The notes under the pieces: generated by a model
Database searches by the model: none
Told to the model about the DNA's origin: nothing
Seen by the model: the letters and a program-made list of their open reading frames with translations, nothing else
Translations under genes and position numbers: made by a program
Assembly (NCBI GenBank): GCA_025352325.1
Contig: JANXTR010000023.1
Span: 179,753 to 243,752 of the forward strand
Source of the DNA: Microbacteriaceae bacterium
GTDB lineage: Bacteria > Actinomycetota > Actinomycetes > Actinomycetales > Microbacteriaceae
Length of the DNA stretch: 64,000 bases
Reading direction: 5' to 3'
Shown: one piece after another, positions 55,273 to 64,000 of the stretch
Layout of the letters: every line of letters begins with the position of its first letter
How positions within the stretch are numbered: the stretch's first letter is position 1

Positions 55273-56570
55273 TGACGCCCGGATCGTCGACCGTTCGCGT
55301 CCTCGTGGTCGGCGGCGGGATCGCCGGCCTGGTGGCGGCTCGGCGGCTCGCCCTCGGCGGCCGCGACGTCACCCTGTTCGAGGCATCCGATCGTCTCGGG
55401 GGTCAGGTGGCAAGACATACCGTGGGTGGCATCGATCTCGATGCGGGGGCCGAGTCGTTCGCGACGCGGCGTGGCACGGTGGCCGACTTCGCCGCACAAC
55501 TCCGCCTCGGCGACGACATCGTGCCCCCCGCCGAGTTGCCGGCCTGGCTCTACCGGGTCGACGGCACGGCGAAGCCCCTGCCCGCGACTAGCGTGCTTGG
55601 TATCCCCGGGATGGCTCTCGCGCCCGACGTCGTCGACGCGATCGGCCTGCGGGCGGCGATGCGCGCGCAGCTCGAACTACTGCTCCCCTCGTTCATCGGC
55701 TCGAGGTCGGCGACCATCGGTGAGCTCGTGCGGCGGCGTATGGGCTCGGCGGTCGTCGAGCAGCTTGTCGACCCGGTGGTGCGCGGCGTGCACTCGACGA
55801 GCGCCGACGAGCTGCCGCTCGATCGGGCAGTCCCGGGGCTGCGCGCCGCCCTCCTGCGCGACGGCTCGCTGATGCACGCGGTCCGCGGCATGCGGGCGGC
55901 CGCGCCCGCCGGATCCCAGGTCGCCGGCATCCGCGGAGGAATAGTGCGCCTGGTCGACGAGCTCACCACCGACCTGCAGCGCTTCGGTGTGGAAATACGG
56001 CTGAACTCCCCGGTCTCCGAGGTGACGTCCGACGGGCTCACGGTCGGCGGCGAACGACTGGTCGGCCAGGTGCTGGTGGCGGCATCCGGTGTCGGCGACA
56101 GCGACCCGGACTCGAGCGCCCCTGCCCGACGCATCACCGTCATCACTCTCGTCATCGAGCAGCCCGAGCTGGATGCCGCCCCCCGCGGCACCGGTGTGCT
56201 CGTCGCCGCGGGCGCTCCCGGGGTCACCGCGCGCGCCCTGACCCACCTCACGGTCAAGTGGCCGTGGCTCGCGGAGCGGAGCGGAGGACTGCACGCGCTC
56301 CGCCTGTCGTACGACTCCGACGTGATCGGATTGGAGGCCTCGCACGCGCTCGACCTGGCCCCCGCGGATGCGGCCACACTGCTCGGGATGCCGGTCGGAC
56401 GCGTCGTGGACGCGGCATCCGTCACCTGGGAACGGTCTGCACCTCGAACGCATGCCGTTGACGGAATGCACTACGTAGGGGAGGCTGATGCTGGCACCGG
56501 ACTGGCCGCGGTGATCGGCCAGGCCGAGGCGGAGGCCGAGGCGTTACTGGCCGAGGATCGGCCCGACTAG
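55272..56570 (+). CDS. hemY: Coproporphyrinogen III oxidase (HemY/CgoX type)
   Basis: 432 residues with the FAD-binding start VLVVGGGIAGLVAARRLALG and VTLFEASDRLGGQVA, and the C-terminal FAD-contact YVGEADAGTGLAAVIGQAE. In actinobacteria this flavoenzyme oxidises coproporphyrinogen III to coproporphyrin III, feeding the hemH-hemQ route seen downstream, rather than protoporphyrinogen. Confidence 0.92.
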   Translation: MTPGSSTVRVLVVGGGIAGLVAARRLALGGRDVTLFEASDRLGGQVARHTVGGIDLDAGAESFATRRGTVADFAAQLRLGDDIVPPAELPAWLYRVDGTAKPLPATSVLGIPGMALAPDVVDAIGLRAAMRAQLELLLPSFIGSRSATIGELVRRRMGSAVVEQLVDPVVRGVHSTSADELPLDRAVPGLRAALLRDGSLMHAVRGMRAAAPAGSQVAGIRGGIVRLVDELTTDLQRFGVEIRLNSPVSEVTSDGLTVGGERLVGQVLVAASGVGDSDPDSSAPARRITVITLVIEQPELDAAPRGTGVLVAAGAPGVTARALTHLTVKWPWLAERSGGLHALRLSYDSDVIGLEASHALDLAPADAATLLGMPVGRVVDAASVTWERSAPRTHAVDGMHYVGEADAGTGLAAVIGQAEAEAEALLAEDRPD

Positions 56571-56587
56571 CCGCCGGATGCCAGGGC

Positions 56588-56593
56588 TAGGCT
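56588..56593 (+). promoter_or_regulatory. Candidate internal promoter box
   Basis: TAGGCT lies 33 bases before the small gene that interrupts the haem genes, so the three envelope genes may have their own transcript as well. Confidence 0.35.
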
Positions 56594-56626
56594 GAGACGG
56601 TCAGCCATCAAGGAATGGAGAGTTCC

Positions 56627-56932
56627 ATGAAAGGCAAGATCCTCTTCCTCGCGGGACTGGGCGTCGGCTACGTGCTCGGCGCTCGCGCCGGTCGCGAACG
56701 GTACGAATCGATCAAAAAGTCGGCCGCGAAGCTCTGGAACGACCCGCGCGTGCAGAAGCAGGTCGACACCGCCGAAGCGTTCGTGAAAGATAACGCACCG
56801 GACGCTGCGGAGTTCGCGCTCAACGGCGCGAAGAAGGTCGTCGCGCAGGTGACGGGTAAGAAGCCGGCTGCCAAGCCGCGCTCCACTGCGAAGTCGGCGG
56901 CCGCCAAGTCGGGCACCGCGAAGTCCAGCTGA
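56627..56932 (+). CDS. YtxH-like small membrane-associated protein
   Basis: 101 residues. A short N-terminal hydrophobic helix with GLGVGYVLGARAGRERYE is the YtxH-type signature, followed by an amphipathic region and a Lys/Ala/Ser-rich basic tail (KPAAKPRSTAKSAAAKSG) like a histone tail. GGAGAG 6 bases before the second ATG decides the start. It is the first of three small envelope genes inserted between hemY and hemQ. Confidence 0.75.
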   Translation: MKGKILFLAGLGVGYVLGARAGRERYESIKKSAAKLWNDPRVQKQVDTAEAFVKDNAPDAAEFALNGAKKVVAQVTGKKPAAKPRSTAKSAAAKSGTAKSS

Positions 56933-56946
56933 TCGGCGGCCGAGTC

Positions 56947-57357
56947 ATGGCTGCACCGACCGCCCCCAAGCGCTCGCTCCTGTCGCTCGTCACCGACATC
57001 CCGGCGCTGATTCAGGAGCTGTTCCACCGTGAGGTTGAGCTGCTCAAGGCCGAGGTCATCGCGAAGCTCAAAGCGCTCGGCATCGGCGCCGGGCTGATCG
57101 CGATCGCCGCGATCGTCCTGCTGTTCATGGTCGGCACCCTGCTGACCGCGGCGATCCTCGGGCTCTCGGCCGTCATGCCGGGCTGGCTGGCTGCACTGCT
57201 CGTCTCGGTGGTCCTGCTGATCGTCGCCGGCATCTTGACACTCATCGGTTACCCCATCCTCAAGCGCGGCGTGCCGCCGGTACCGACCGAATCTATCGAC
57301 AGCCTGCAGCGCGACTACCGCGCGATCCGGGGTATCGGCAAGAGGGGAACCGAGTGA
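56947..57357 (+). CDS. Phage-holin-family (DUF1469) membrane protein
   Basis: 136 residues with an amphipathic N-terminus and two membrane helices (about 40-65 and 73-97), the pattern of the actinobacterial DUF1469/holin superfamily III group. These are chromosomal membrane proteins of unknown role rather than prophage lysis genes. It overlaps the next gene by four bases. Confidence 0.8.
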   Translation: MAAPTAPKRSLLSLVTDIPALIQELFHREVELLKAEVIAKLKALGIGAGLIAIAAIVLLFMVGTLLTAAILGLSAVMPGWLAALLVSVVLLIVAGILTLIGYPILKRGVPPVPTESIDSLQRDYRAIRGIGKRGTE

Positions 57358-57599
57358 CTGACATCACCGACAGCAAGACCGAGGCCGCGAGGCTCCAGGC
57401 CGTGAAGGCGCGCGACGAGCTCGCCGCAACGCTGGACGCCATCGAAGACATGCTGAACGTGCCGAAGCGGGTCGGCGAGCTGGCTGACACCGCGCGCGGC
57501 GCGTACTCGAAGCAGCCCGTGCCGTGGATCATCGGCGGGGCCGCCGCCGCAGCGGTCGTCATCGGGCTGATCGCTTGGGCGATCTTCAGAGACGACTGA
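57354..57599 (+). CDS. DUF3618 protein
   Basis: 81 residues from a GTG in GTGA overlap with the previous gene. An N-terminal helix (RLQAVKARDELAATLDAIE) matches DUF3618, and one C-terminal membrane helix follows (WIIGGAAAAAVVIGLIAWA). The DUF1469-DUF3618 pair is common in actinobacteria; function is unknown. Confidence 0.8.
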   Translation: MTDITDSKTEAARLQAVKARDELAATLDAIEDMLNVPKRVGELADTARGAYSKQPVPWIIGGAAAAAVVIGLIAWAIFRDD

Positions 57600-57666
57600 G
57601 CCGAGCGTCTGCTCTGAGAACCGCCCTCGATTCGCGCCCCGGCGGGTCTCAGGGGAGGATAGGGGC

Positions 57667-58374
57667 GTGAGTATCGACTCGACTCCCGCACCCGAAGTTT
57701 CTGACGCACCCGCCTACACGCTGTGGGCTGTTCTGCGTCGCAATCCGAGCGCGCCCGGCGCCGAGACGGCCCCGGCAGGTACTCCGCTGCGCGAGGCCGT
57801 CGACGAGGTCGAGAACGACGGGCTCAGCAGCGCAATCGTGCGCGGCGTCTACGACGTCTCGGGCCTCCGCGCCGACGCCGACCTCATGATCTGGTTGACG
57901 GGTCCGACCGCCGACGGCCTGCAGAAGGCCATGCGCACTCTGCGGCGGAGCACCGAGCTCGCCCCGCTGCTCCCCACCTGGAACGCCATGGGCGTGCACC
58001 GCGAGGCCGAGTTCAGCCGCAGCCACGCGCCTGCCTTCCTCCGCGGTCTGCCGCCGAAGGAGTGGGTGACCGTGTACCCCTTCGTGCGCAGCTACGACTG
58101 GTACCTGCTGCCCGAGGAGGAGCGCCGCGCCATGCTCGGCGATCACGGCCGCAAGGGCTCCGAATACCCGCAGGTACAGGCCAACACCGTCGCCTCCTTC
58201 GCGCTCGGCGACTACGAGTGGATCCTGGCCCTCGAGGCCGCCGATCCCATCGATCTGGTCGACCTGATGCGCCGCCTCCGCAACACCGACGCGCGCCGGC
58301 ATGTGCGCGAAGAGATCCCCTTCTTCACGGGCCGCCGCATCTCTCTCGATGAAGTACCCGAGGTACTCGAGTGA
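57667..58374 (+). CDS. hemQ: Coproheme decarboxylase
   Basis: 235 residues of the chlorite-dismutase-like fold from a GTG. Tyr143 in RSYDWYLLPEEERR matches the catalytic Tyr of coproheme decarboxylases, and MLGDHGRKG and SFALGDYEWILALE are family blocks. It removes two propionate carboxyls from coproheme with peroxide to make haem b, the last step of the pathway. Its stop overlaps the hemH start. Confidence 0.94.
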   Translation: MSIDSTPAPEVSDAPAYTLWAVLRRNPSAPGAETAPAGTPLREAVDEVENDGLSSAIVRGVYDVSGLRADADLMIWLTGPTADGLQKAMRTLRRSTELAPLLPTWNAMGVHREAEFSRSHAPAFLRGLPPKEWVTVYPFVRSYDWYLLPEEERRAMLGDHGRKGSEYPQVQANTVASFALGDYEWILALEAADPIDLVDLMRRLRNTDARRHVREEIPFFTGRRISLDEVPEVLE

Positions 58375-59564
58375 CCATCACCAACAACAACGGCAGCACC
58401 GACACCAGCACCCCCGCCCGCATTCTGGCCGCCACGGATGCCGCGGCATCCGGCCCGGAGCACGTCGAGGTCCCCGTCCCGTATGACGCCATCGTGTTGG
58501 CCGGCTTCGGTGGCCCGGAGGGGCAGGATGACGTCATCCCCTTCCTCCGCAACGTGACGCGTGGGAGGGGCATCCCCGACGAGCGTCTCGAGGAGGTCGC
58601 GCACCACTACCGCCACTTCGGCGGCGTGAGCCCGATCAACGAGCAGAACCGTGTGCTCAAGGCCGCGCTCGAGGCCGAGTTGGCCTCCCGCGGTATCGAT
58701 CTGCCGGTGCTGTGGGGCAACCGCAACTGGGACCCGTACCTGCGCGACGCGCTGGCCGAGGCCGACGCGCGCGGGTACACAAAGCTCATTGGACTGGCGA
58801 CGAGCGCGTACAGCTCGTACTCCGGCTGCCGGCAGTATCGCGAGGACTTCGCGATGGCGCTCGACGACACCGGCCTCGGCGGGCGTCTGCAAATTGACAA
58901 GATCCGGCAGTTCTTCGACCACCCGGGGTTTGTCGAGCCGTTCGTCGACGGCCTCCGCACCGCGATCGCCGAGCTGGCGGAGCGCGGCATCGACGAGGGC
59001 ACGATCCGGATCCTGTTCTCGACGCACAGCATTCCGACCGCGGATGCCGACCGCAGCGGTCCGCGCGACCGCGAGTGGGCGGAGGGCGGCGCATACGCCA
59101 CCCAGCACCGGGCCGTCGCCGAGGTCGTCGTCGGCGAGGCCGGCACCGACATCCCGTGGCAGCTGGTCTTCCAGAGCCGCTCGGGCCCGCCAACGCAGCC
59201 GTGGCTGGAGCCCGACGTCAACGACGTCATCCGCGGGTTCGCGGCCGAGGGCGTCGAGGCGGTCGTCATCGTTCCGCTCGGTTTCGTGAGCGATCACATG
59301 GAGGTGCTCTGGGACCTCGACACCGAGGCCACCGAGACCGCCGGGGAGCACGGGATCGTCGTGATCCGCACGCCGACACCGGGAACGCACCCTGCCTACG
59401 TGCGCGGGCTCGTCGACCTCGTGCTCGAGCGCGTCAACGGCACCCCGGCGGCCGAGCGACCCGCGGTGACCGAGCTCGGTCCCTGGTACGACGTCTGCCG
59501 ACCGGGCTGCTGCGAAAACGCGCGACTCGGGTTCAAGCCGGCCATCTCGGGGGTTCTGCCGTGA
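58371..59564 (+). CDS. hemH: Coproporphyrin ferrochelatase
   Basis: 397 residues from a GTG. Blocks ILFSTHSIPTADADRSG and VVIVPLGFVSDHMEVLWDLD contain the His and Glu of the iron-insertion site. The C-terminus has CRPGCCENARLGF (Cys376, 380, 381), and a further Cys lies in YSGCRQYR, matching the [2Fe-2S] cluster ligands of actinobacterial ferrochelatases. It inserts Fe2+ into coproporphyrin III. Confidence 0.94.
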   Translation: MTITNNNGSTDTSTPARILAATDAAASGPEHVEVPVPYDAIVLAGFGGPEGQDDVIPFLRNVTRGRGIPDERLEEVAHHYRHFGGVSPINEQNRVLKAALEAELASRGIDLPVLWGNRNWDPYLRDALAEADARGYTKLIGLATSAYSSYSGCRQYREDFAMALDDTGLGGRLQIDKIRQFFDHPGFVEPFVDGLRTAIAELAERGIDEGTIRILFSTHSIPTADADRSGPRDREWAEGGAYATQHRAVAEVVVGEAGTDIPWQLVFQSRSGPPTQPWLEPDVNDVIRGFAAEGVEAVVIVPLGFVSDHMEVLWDLDTEATETAGEHGIVVIRTPTPGTHPAYVRGLVDLVLERVNGTPAAERPAVTELGPWYDVCRPGCCENARLGFKPAISGVLP

Positions 59565-59574
59565 GGATGGCCCC

Positions 59575-60540
59575 GTGACCCTGAGGATCGGCACCCGCGG
59601 CAGCGCCCTCGCCCTCGCGCAGGCGCAGACCGTCGCGTCGAAACTGGGCGCTGAGCTGGTCGTCATCCAGTCCGAGGGCGACCGCTCGACGGCGTCGCTC
59701 ACTGCGCTCGGCGGGGCGGGCGTCTTCGCCGTGGCTTTGCGCGAGGCGTTGTTGGCCGGCGAGGTGGATGCGGTGGTGCACTCCTTCAAGGACCTCCCGA
59801 CCGCGCCGACCCTCGGTCTGTCGATCGCGGCGGTGCCGAAGCGCGGCGACGCGCGGGACGCCCTGATCGCGCGCGACGGTCTCACCCTCGCCGAGCTGCC
59901 CGCGGGCTCGGTGATCGGCACCGGCTCGCCGCGTCGTCGCGCGCAGCTGCTCTCACGTCGCGGCGACCTGGATGTGGTCGAGCTGCGCGGCAACATCGAC
60001 ACGCGTCTTGGCCGTGTCGGCTCGGTGGGCGGCGCCGTCGATCCCTCCCGCCGCCTCGACGCCGTGGTGCTCGCGGCCGCCGGCCTCGACCGCATCTCGC
60101 GACTCGACGCCATCACCGAGTACTTCGGCATCGACGGCTGGCCGACGGCGCCCGCGCAGGGGGCGCTCGCCGTCGAGACGCGCACGGGCGACGAGAAGTC
60201 CGTGGCGAAGCTCGACCACAAGCCGTCCCGACTGACCGCGGAGGCCGAACGGGCCGTGCTGGCCCTGCTCGAGGCGGGGTGCTCGGCCCCGATCGGCGCC
60301 CACGCGATCTACGACGACGGGCTGCTCTTCCTCGACGCCCGGGTCTACCGCGAGGACGGCTCCGAGTATCTGACGAGTTCGCACGCGCTGTATCCCGAGG
60401 ATGTGAGCAACCCCATCGGCGTGCTGGCGAAGCGGGTCACCGATGAACTGCTCGCGAGCGGTGCCGCCGAGCTGGCTCCGCTGTCGGCGAGTCGCGACAC
60501 CCGGCAGTCCGGCCCGTCCGAGCCCGGTGGCGCCGAGTGA
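59575..60540 (+). CDS. hemC: Hydroxymethylbilane synthase
   Basis: 321 residues from a [17 protein letters not shown] opens the protein, HSFKDLPT is the catalytic loop with Asp, and the dipyrromethane cofactor attaches to the Cys in [12 protein letters not shown]. It joins four porphobilinogen units. Overlaps hemD by four bases. Confidence 0.95.
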   Translation: MTLRIGTRGSALALAQAQTVASKLGAELVVIQSEGDRSTASLTALGGAGVFAVALREALLAGEVDAVVHSFKDLPTAPTLGLSIAAVPKRGDARDALIARDGLTLAELPAGSVIGTGSPRRRAQLLSRRGDLDVVELRGNIDTRLGRVGSVGGAVDPSRRLDAVVLAAAGLDRISRLDAITEYFGIDGWPTAPAQGALAVETRTGDEKSVAKLDHKPSRLTAEAERAVLALLEAGCSAPIGAHAIYDDGLLFLDARVYREDGSEYLTSSHALYPEDVSNPIGVLAKRVTDELLASGAAELAPLSASRDTRQSGPSEPGGAE

Positions 60541-61316
60541 GCTGGGAGGCCCCTGGCCAGTCCGTCGCCAAACCGCTCAGCGGCTGGCGGGTGCTCGTAC
60601 CGCGCGGCGGCAAGTGGGGAGACGGTGTCGCGGCGACCCTGCGCCGCTTCGGCGCGGTCCCGGTGATTGCGCCTCTCATCAACTTCGCCAGCGCCGAGGA
60701 CCCGTCGGCGCTGGGCAACGCCCTGCACGAGCTGCGCGACGGCCAGTTCGACTGGATCGTCATCACCAGCGCGACGACCGTCGACGTGCTCACCAGCCTG
60801 GGCACCCGCGTTCCGGACACCACCCGGATCGCCGCGGTCGGCGAGACCACGGCGGCGGCCCTCGGCCTCGCCGGGTACCGCGTCGACTTCATCCCGTCGA
60901 GCGACAACTCCGCGCGCGGTCTGGTGAAGGAGTGGCCGGCCAGCGAGATCCGCGGACGGGTGCTGATCCCGCAGTCCGACATCGCCGAACCGACCCTCGT
61001 CGCCGGGCTGTCGAAGCTGGGCTTCGTCGTCGAGTTCGTCACCGCGTACCGCACCGTCGGCGTGCCGGTCACGCCCGAGGTCTCCGCGGATGTCGCCTTC
61101 GGCCGCATACGTGCCGTGCTGGTCACCTCCGGCAGCGTCGCCCGGCAGTTGGCCGTCCAGCTCGCCCCGCTCCCCGAGGAGACGGTGGTGGCGTGCATCG
61201 GCCCCCGCACCGCCTTCGACGCCCGCGCCGCCGGGCTACCGGTCCACGTCATCGCCGAGAAGCGCTCCGCCGACTCTCTGATTGCGGCTCTCGTCGAGTA
61301 CGCGGAGACCGAATGA
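60537..61316 (+). CDS. hemD: Uroporphyrinogen III synthase
   Basis: 259 residues from a GTG. The divergent HemD fold is recognised from two alpha/beta halves, [20 protein letters not shown] at the start, [10 protein letters not shown] in the middle and [17 protein letters not shown] near the end. It closes and inverts the linear tetrapyrrole. The neighbours hemC and hemB overlap it on both sides. Confidence 0.9.
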   Translation: MSWEAPGQSVAKPLSGWRVLVPRGGKWGDGVAATLRRFGAVPVIAPLINFASAEDPSALGNALHELRDGQFDWIVITSATTVDVLTSLGTRVPDTTRIAAVGETTAAALGLAGYRVDFIPSSDNSARGLVKEWPASEIRGRVLIPQSDIAEPTLVAGLSKLGFVVEFVTAYRTVGVPVTPEVSADVAFGRIRAVLVTSGSVARQLAVQLAPLPEETVVACIGPRTAFDARAAGLPVHVIAEKRSADSLIAALVEYAETE

Positions 61317-62350
61317 ACGCCGAGCCGTCGGAGTCCCGGGTGCCCGGCCTTCCCGACCGCGTGCGCCCGGTGATCCGCCCGCGCCGCCTGCGCGCGACCC
61401 CGGTGCTGCGCCGGCTCACCCAGCAGACGCGCGTGCACCCGGCCGAGCTGATCCTGCCCATGTTCATCCGCGAGGGCATCACCCAGCCGGTGCCGATCGC
61501 GTCCATGCCGGGGGTCGTGCAGCACTCGCTCGACTCGTTCCGGGTGGCGGTGAACCGCGCCGCGCGGGCGGGCATCGGCGGCGTGATGCTCTTCGGCGTG
61601 CCCGAGCACAAGGACGCGACGGGCACCGGCGCGACCGACCCGGACGGCATCCTGAATGTGGCGACCCGCATCGCCGTGGCAGAGGTGGGCGACGCGCTGG
61701 TCGTGCAGACCGACCTCTGCCTCGACGAGTTCACCGACCACGGGCACTGCGGGGTGCTCTCGGTGAGCTCGACCGGCGATCAGTTCGTTGACAACGACGC
61801 CAGCCTCCTGCGGTACCGCGACATGGGTCTCGCGCAGGCGGACGCCGGGTCGGCGCTTCTCGGGCTCAGCGGAATGATGGACGGCCAGGTGCGCGCTGTG
61901 CGCGACGCGCTCGACGGCGCGGGCCACAGCGATACCGCGATCCTCGGCTACGCCGCGAAGTACGCCTCGGCGTTCTACGGGCCGTTCCGCGAGGCGGTCG
62001 GCTCCTCGCTGCAGGGGGATCGCCGCAGCTATCAGCTCGATCCGGCAAATCGTCGCGAGGGCGCCCGCGAGGTGTTGCTCGACGTCGAGGAGGGTGCGGA
62101 CGTGGTCATGGTCAAGCCGGCGATGTCGTACCTGGACGTGCTGGCGGATGCCGCGGCATCCAGCCCCGTCCCGGTCTGGGCGTACCAGGTCAGCGGGGAG
62201 TACGCGATGGTGGAGGCCGCAGCCGCGCACGGCTGGATCGACCGGGAGCGGGCGATTGACGAGACGCTGGTCGGCATTCGGCGCGCCGGCGCGGAGGCCG
62301 TGCTCACCTACTGGGCGGTCGAGGCCGCCGAGCGGTGGGTGCGCGCATGA
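61313..62350 (+). CDS. hemB: Delta-aminolevulinic acid dehydratase (porphobilinogen synthase)
   Basis: 345 residues. [14 protein letters not shown] near the start, [15 protein letters not shown] (metal-site type), the Lys in [14 protein letters not shown] and the Schiff-base Lys in [10 protein letters not shown] are all visible. It condenses two aminolevulinate molecules to porphobilinogen. The metal site has Asp/His in place of the three-Cys zinc site, indicating a magnesium-type enzyme. Confidence 0.95.
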   Translation: MNAEPSESRVPGLPDRVRPVIRPRRLRATPVLRRLTQQTRVHPAELILPMFIREGITQPVPIASMPGVVQHSLDSFRVAVNRAARAGIGGVMLFGVPEHKDATGTGATDPDGILNVATRIAVAEVGDALVVQTDLCLDEFTDHGHCGVLSVSSTGDQFVDNDASLLRYRDMGLAQADAGSALLGLSGMMDGQVRAVRDALDGAGHSDTAILGYAAKYASAFYGPFREAVGSSLQGDRRSYQLDPANRREGAREVLLDVEEGADVVMVKPAMSYLDVLADAAASSPVPVWAYQVSGEYAMVEAAAAHGWIDRERAIDETLVGIRRAGAEAVLTYWAVEAAERWVRA

Positions 62351-63726
62351 ACGCCGGGGTCCCCTCGAATACCACCGGCAGCATCCGGGCGGTCGGAAAT
62401 GAGGCCGCGTTCGCGCGTGCGAAGGCCGCCATTCCCGGTGGGGTCAACTCACCGGTCCGTGCGTACGGTTCGGTGGGCGGGACGCCGCGATTCCTCGTCT
62501 CGGCGCGCGGCGCGACCGTCACCGACGTCGAGGGCCGCGAATACGTCGACCTGGTCATGTCGTGGGGCCCCGGACTGCTCGGGCACGCGCATCCGGCCAT
62601 CGTGCAGGCCGTGCAGCGGGCAGCCTCGAAGGGGCTGACCTTCGGTGCGTCGACGCCGGGCGAGACCGAGTTGGCCGAGTTGGTGCGCAGCCGGCTGTGC
62701 GTGGCGGGCACCCGCGGGATCGACAAGCTGCGGCTCGTGTCCACCGGCACCGAGGCGACGATGACGGCGATCCGTCTGGCGCGCGGCGCGACCGGTCGTG
62801 ACCTGCTCATCAAGTTCGCCGGGCACTACCACGGGCACTCCGACGGACTCTTGGCACAGGCGGGCTCGGGGCTCGCGACGCTCGGGCTGCCCGGATCCGC
62901 GGGAGTCCCCGAGCCGATCGCCGCGCTCACGCTCGTGCTGCCGTACAACGATCTGGATGCCGTCCGTGCGGCGTTCGCCGCGTATCCTGCCCAGATCGCC
63001 GCCATCATCACCGAGGCGGCGGGCGCCAACGCGGGCGTGCTCGCTCCGGTCCGTGGCTTCAACCGGGCTCTGTCGACGATCGCGCACGAGAACGGCGCGC
63101 TGCTGATCGTGGACGAGGTGCTCACCGGATTCCGCGTCGGCCCGGCCGGTTGGTGGGGCCTCGAGGCCGCGCGGGTCGTGCCCGACGGCGCCGGCTGGAC
63201 GCCCGACATCGTCACCTTCGGCAAGGTGCTCGGCGGCGGTCTGCCGCTGGCGGCCTTGGGCGGACGCGCCGACATCTTGGACCAGCTCGCCCCGCTCGGC
63301 CCGGTGTACCAGGCGGGCACCCTGAGCGGCAATCCGCTCGCCGTCACCGCGGGCATCGCCATGCTCACGAACGCGACGCCCGAGGCCTACGCGCGGGTCG
63401 ACGCCGCGGCGGATGTCGTGGCCTCCGCCCTGCATGACGCCTTCGATGCCGAAGGGGTCGCCCACGTCATCCCGCGCGCCGGCAGCCTATTCTCGGTGGC
63501 CTTCCGCGCCGATCCGGTGCGCGACTACGCGGATGCCCAGGCGCAGGACGTCTTCCGGTACCGCGCCTTCTTCCACGCCATGCTCGACGCCGGAATCAAC
63601 CTGCCGCCGAGCGTGTTCGAGGCCTGGTTCCTGTCGACGGCTCACGACGATCGGGTGCTCGATCGGATCGTGCGCGCGCTGCCGGCGGCGGCGAAGGCTG
63701 CCGCGGGCGCGTCGCCTGTCGACTGA
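62347..63726 (+). CDS. hemL: Glutamate-1-semialdehyde 2,1-aminomutase
   Basis: 459 residues from the ATG that overlaps the hemB stop. PLP-enzyme motifs include [14 protein letters not shown] near the N-terminus, [12 protein letters not shown] with the cofactor Asp, and Lys in [17 protein letters not shown]. It converts glutamate-1-semialdehyde, made by HemA, to aminolevulinate. It ends the operon. Confidence 0.95.
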   Translation: MNAGVPSNTTGSIRAVGNEAAFARAKAAIPGGVNSPVRAYGSVGGTPRFLVSARGATVTDVEGREYVDLVMSWGPGLLGHAHPAIVQAVQRAASKGLTFGASTPGETELAELVRSRLCVAGTRGIDKLRLVSTGTEATMTAIRLARGATGRDLLIKFAGHYHGHSDGLLAQAGSGLATLGLPGSAGVPEPIAALTLVLPYNDLDAVRAAFAAYPAQIAAIITEAAGANAGVLAPVRGFNRALSTIAHENGALLIVDEVLTGFRVGPAGWWGLEAARVVPDGAGWTPDIVTFGKVLGGGLPLAALGGRADILDQLAPLGPVYQAGTLSGNPLAVTAGIAMLTNATPEAYARVDAAADVVASALHDAFDAEGVAHVIPRAGSLFSVAFRADPVRDYADAQAQDVFRYRAFFHAMLDAGINLPPSVFEAWFLSTAHDDRVLDRIVRALPAAAKAAAGASPVD

Positions 63727-63732
63727 CCCCGC

Positions 63733-63792
63733 AGCCGCACAGATTTCAGGAGGAACCGATGATTTCGGCCTGAATTCGCTCGTGTGCGGGCT
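63733..63792. terminator. Imperfect inverted repeat after hemL
   Basis: AGCCGCAC pairs with GTGCGGGCT (one bulge) and an inner TTCAGG pairs with CCTGAA. It lies directly after hemL, between converging genes, so termination of the haem operon is the likely role. Confidence 0.45.
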
Positions 63793-63852
63793 GTGCAACC
63801 TGCATCCTGCAGCGCGCGCACGCGATCTTTGGCACGCCCGGCGGGCCGGCGC

Positions 63853-64000
63853 CTAGTTGGCGGCGGTGACGGGCGTTCCGTTGTCCCAGGTGTTGTTGCT
63901 CCAGATGTTGCCGGGTGCTGTGGTGTCGAAGGAGGTGATGGGGCCGTAGGAGCCGCATTTGCCGGAGGGTCCGCGTTGGTAGACGTTGTTGGTGTAGAGG
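63853..64000 (-). CDS. 3' end of a secreted beta-helix-like protein (partial)
   Basis: The frame enters from the right edge and stops at TAG (63853-63855). It reads LYTNNVYQRGPSGKCG, then SFDTTAPGNIWSNNTWDNG and ends TPVTAAN. Repeated Asn/Trp/Gly patterns of this kind are typical of right-handed parallel beta-helix or carbohydrate-surface proteins. Only about 48 codons are visible, so the family is a guess. Confidence 0.6.
   Translation of the reverse strand, partial: LYTNNVYQRGPSGKCGSYGPITSFDTTAPGNIWSNNTWDNGTPVTAAN

Noticed and set aside
56947..57599. Prophage lysis module, because of the holin-family name
   Set aside because: No endolysin or structural phage genes are nearby; DUF1469/DUF3618 proteins are ordinary chromosomal membrane proteins in actinobacteria.
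58212..60221. 669-codon open frame on the minus strand
   Set aside because: Lies opposite hemH and hemC with their full motif sets; no own start signal or family.

Overview
The window is high-GC actinobacterial DNA, most likely from Microbacteriaceae. This rests on gene content and order: ppiA, rhomboid, crgA, sortase E, pabA, pknB, pknA, pbpA, rodA, pstP, fhaB, fhaA and tRNA-Leu in the arrangement typical of actinobacteria close to oriC, plus NucS mismatch endonuclease, the coproporphyrin-dependent haem pathway and frequent GTG/TTG starts with four-base (ATGA/GTGA) overlaps.

Layout. (1) Bases 1-3.6 kb are accessory: a rolling-circle type (HUH) replication protein converging on a NotI/EagI-family restriction endonuclease with its C5 methyltransferase. 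(2) 3.6-8.1 kb holds a PLP decarboxylase-like enzyme, an APC-type permease and small membrane proteins. (3) 8.1-21.9 kb is the conserved cell-envelope and cell-division block ending in tRNA-Leu(CAG); it includes a catalytically dead plus an active rhomboid, a cluster of DnaA-box-like words, and an unannotated-size (52 aa) membrane gene. (4) 21.9-34 kb is a decayed accessory stretch: an IS3 orfA stub abutting a helicase relic, an SGNH-like/GAF protein, an ArsR relic, a magnesium module (Nramp-related transporter with an M-box-like riboswitch, an MgtE-N/CBS protein, an unknown protein), an HxlR regulator, and broken methyltransferase, ABC ATPase, TetR and DUF427 genes around an intact molybdopterin oxidoreductase. 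(5) 34-40 kb carries an MFS exporter, a rhodanese, and the GntR-prpD-prpB-prpC methylcitrate cluster, with two copies of an 80-bp inverted-repeat element. (6) 40.2-42.9 kb is a type III polyketide synthase, methyltransferase and flavoprotein operon resembling srsABC (alkylresorcinol/alkylpyrone lipids). (7) 42.9-50.1 kb has gph, nucS, an MFS protein, an epimerase-like protein, an M13 peptidase and a serine hydrolase. (8) 50.4-52.3 kb encodes a secreted surface protein with a C-terminal LALTG sorting signal, a plausible substrate of the sortase E at 11 kb. (9) 52.8-63.7 kb is the haem locus: hemA divergent from hemE-hemY-three small envelope genes-hemQ-hemH-hemC-hemD-hemB-hemL, which together take glutamyl-tRNA to haem b through coproporphyrin. 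The last bases are the 3' end of a gene read leftward.

The parts I consider most worth a second look are the NrmT-like transporter with its M-box-like leader and the unknown third gene of that operon, the 80-bp repeat family, the DnaA-box-like cluster near crgA, the small transcription unit at 52.4-52.75 kb, and the many TANNNT boxes placed 5-7 bases before start codons, which suggest widespread leaderless transcription.
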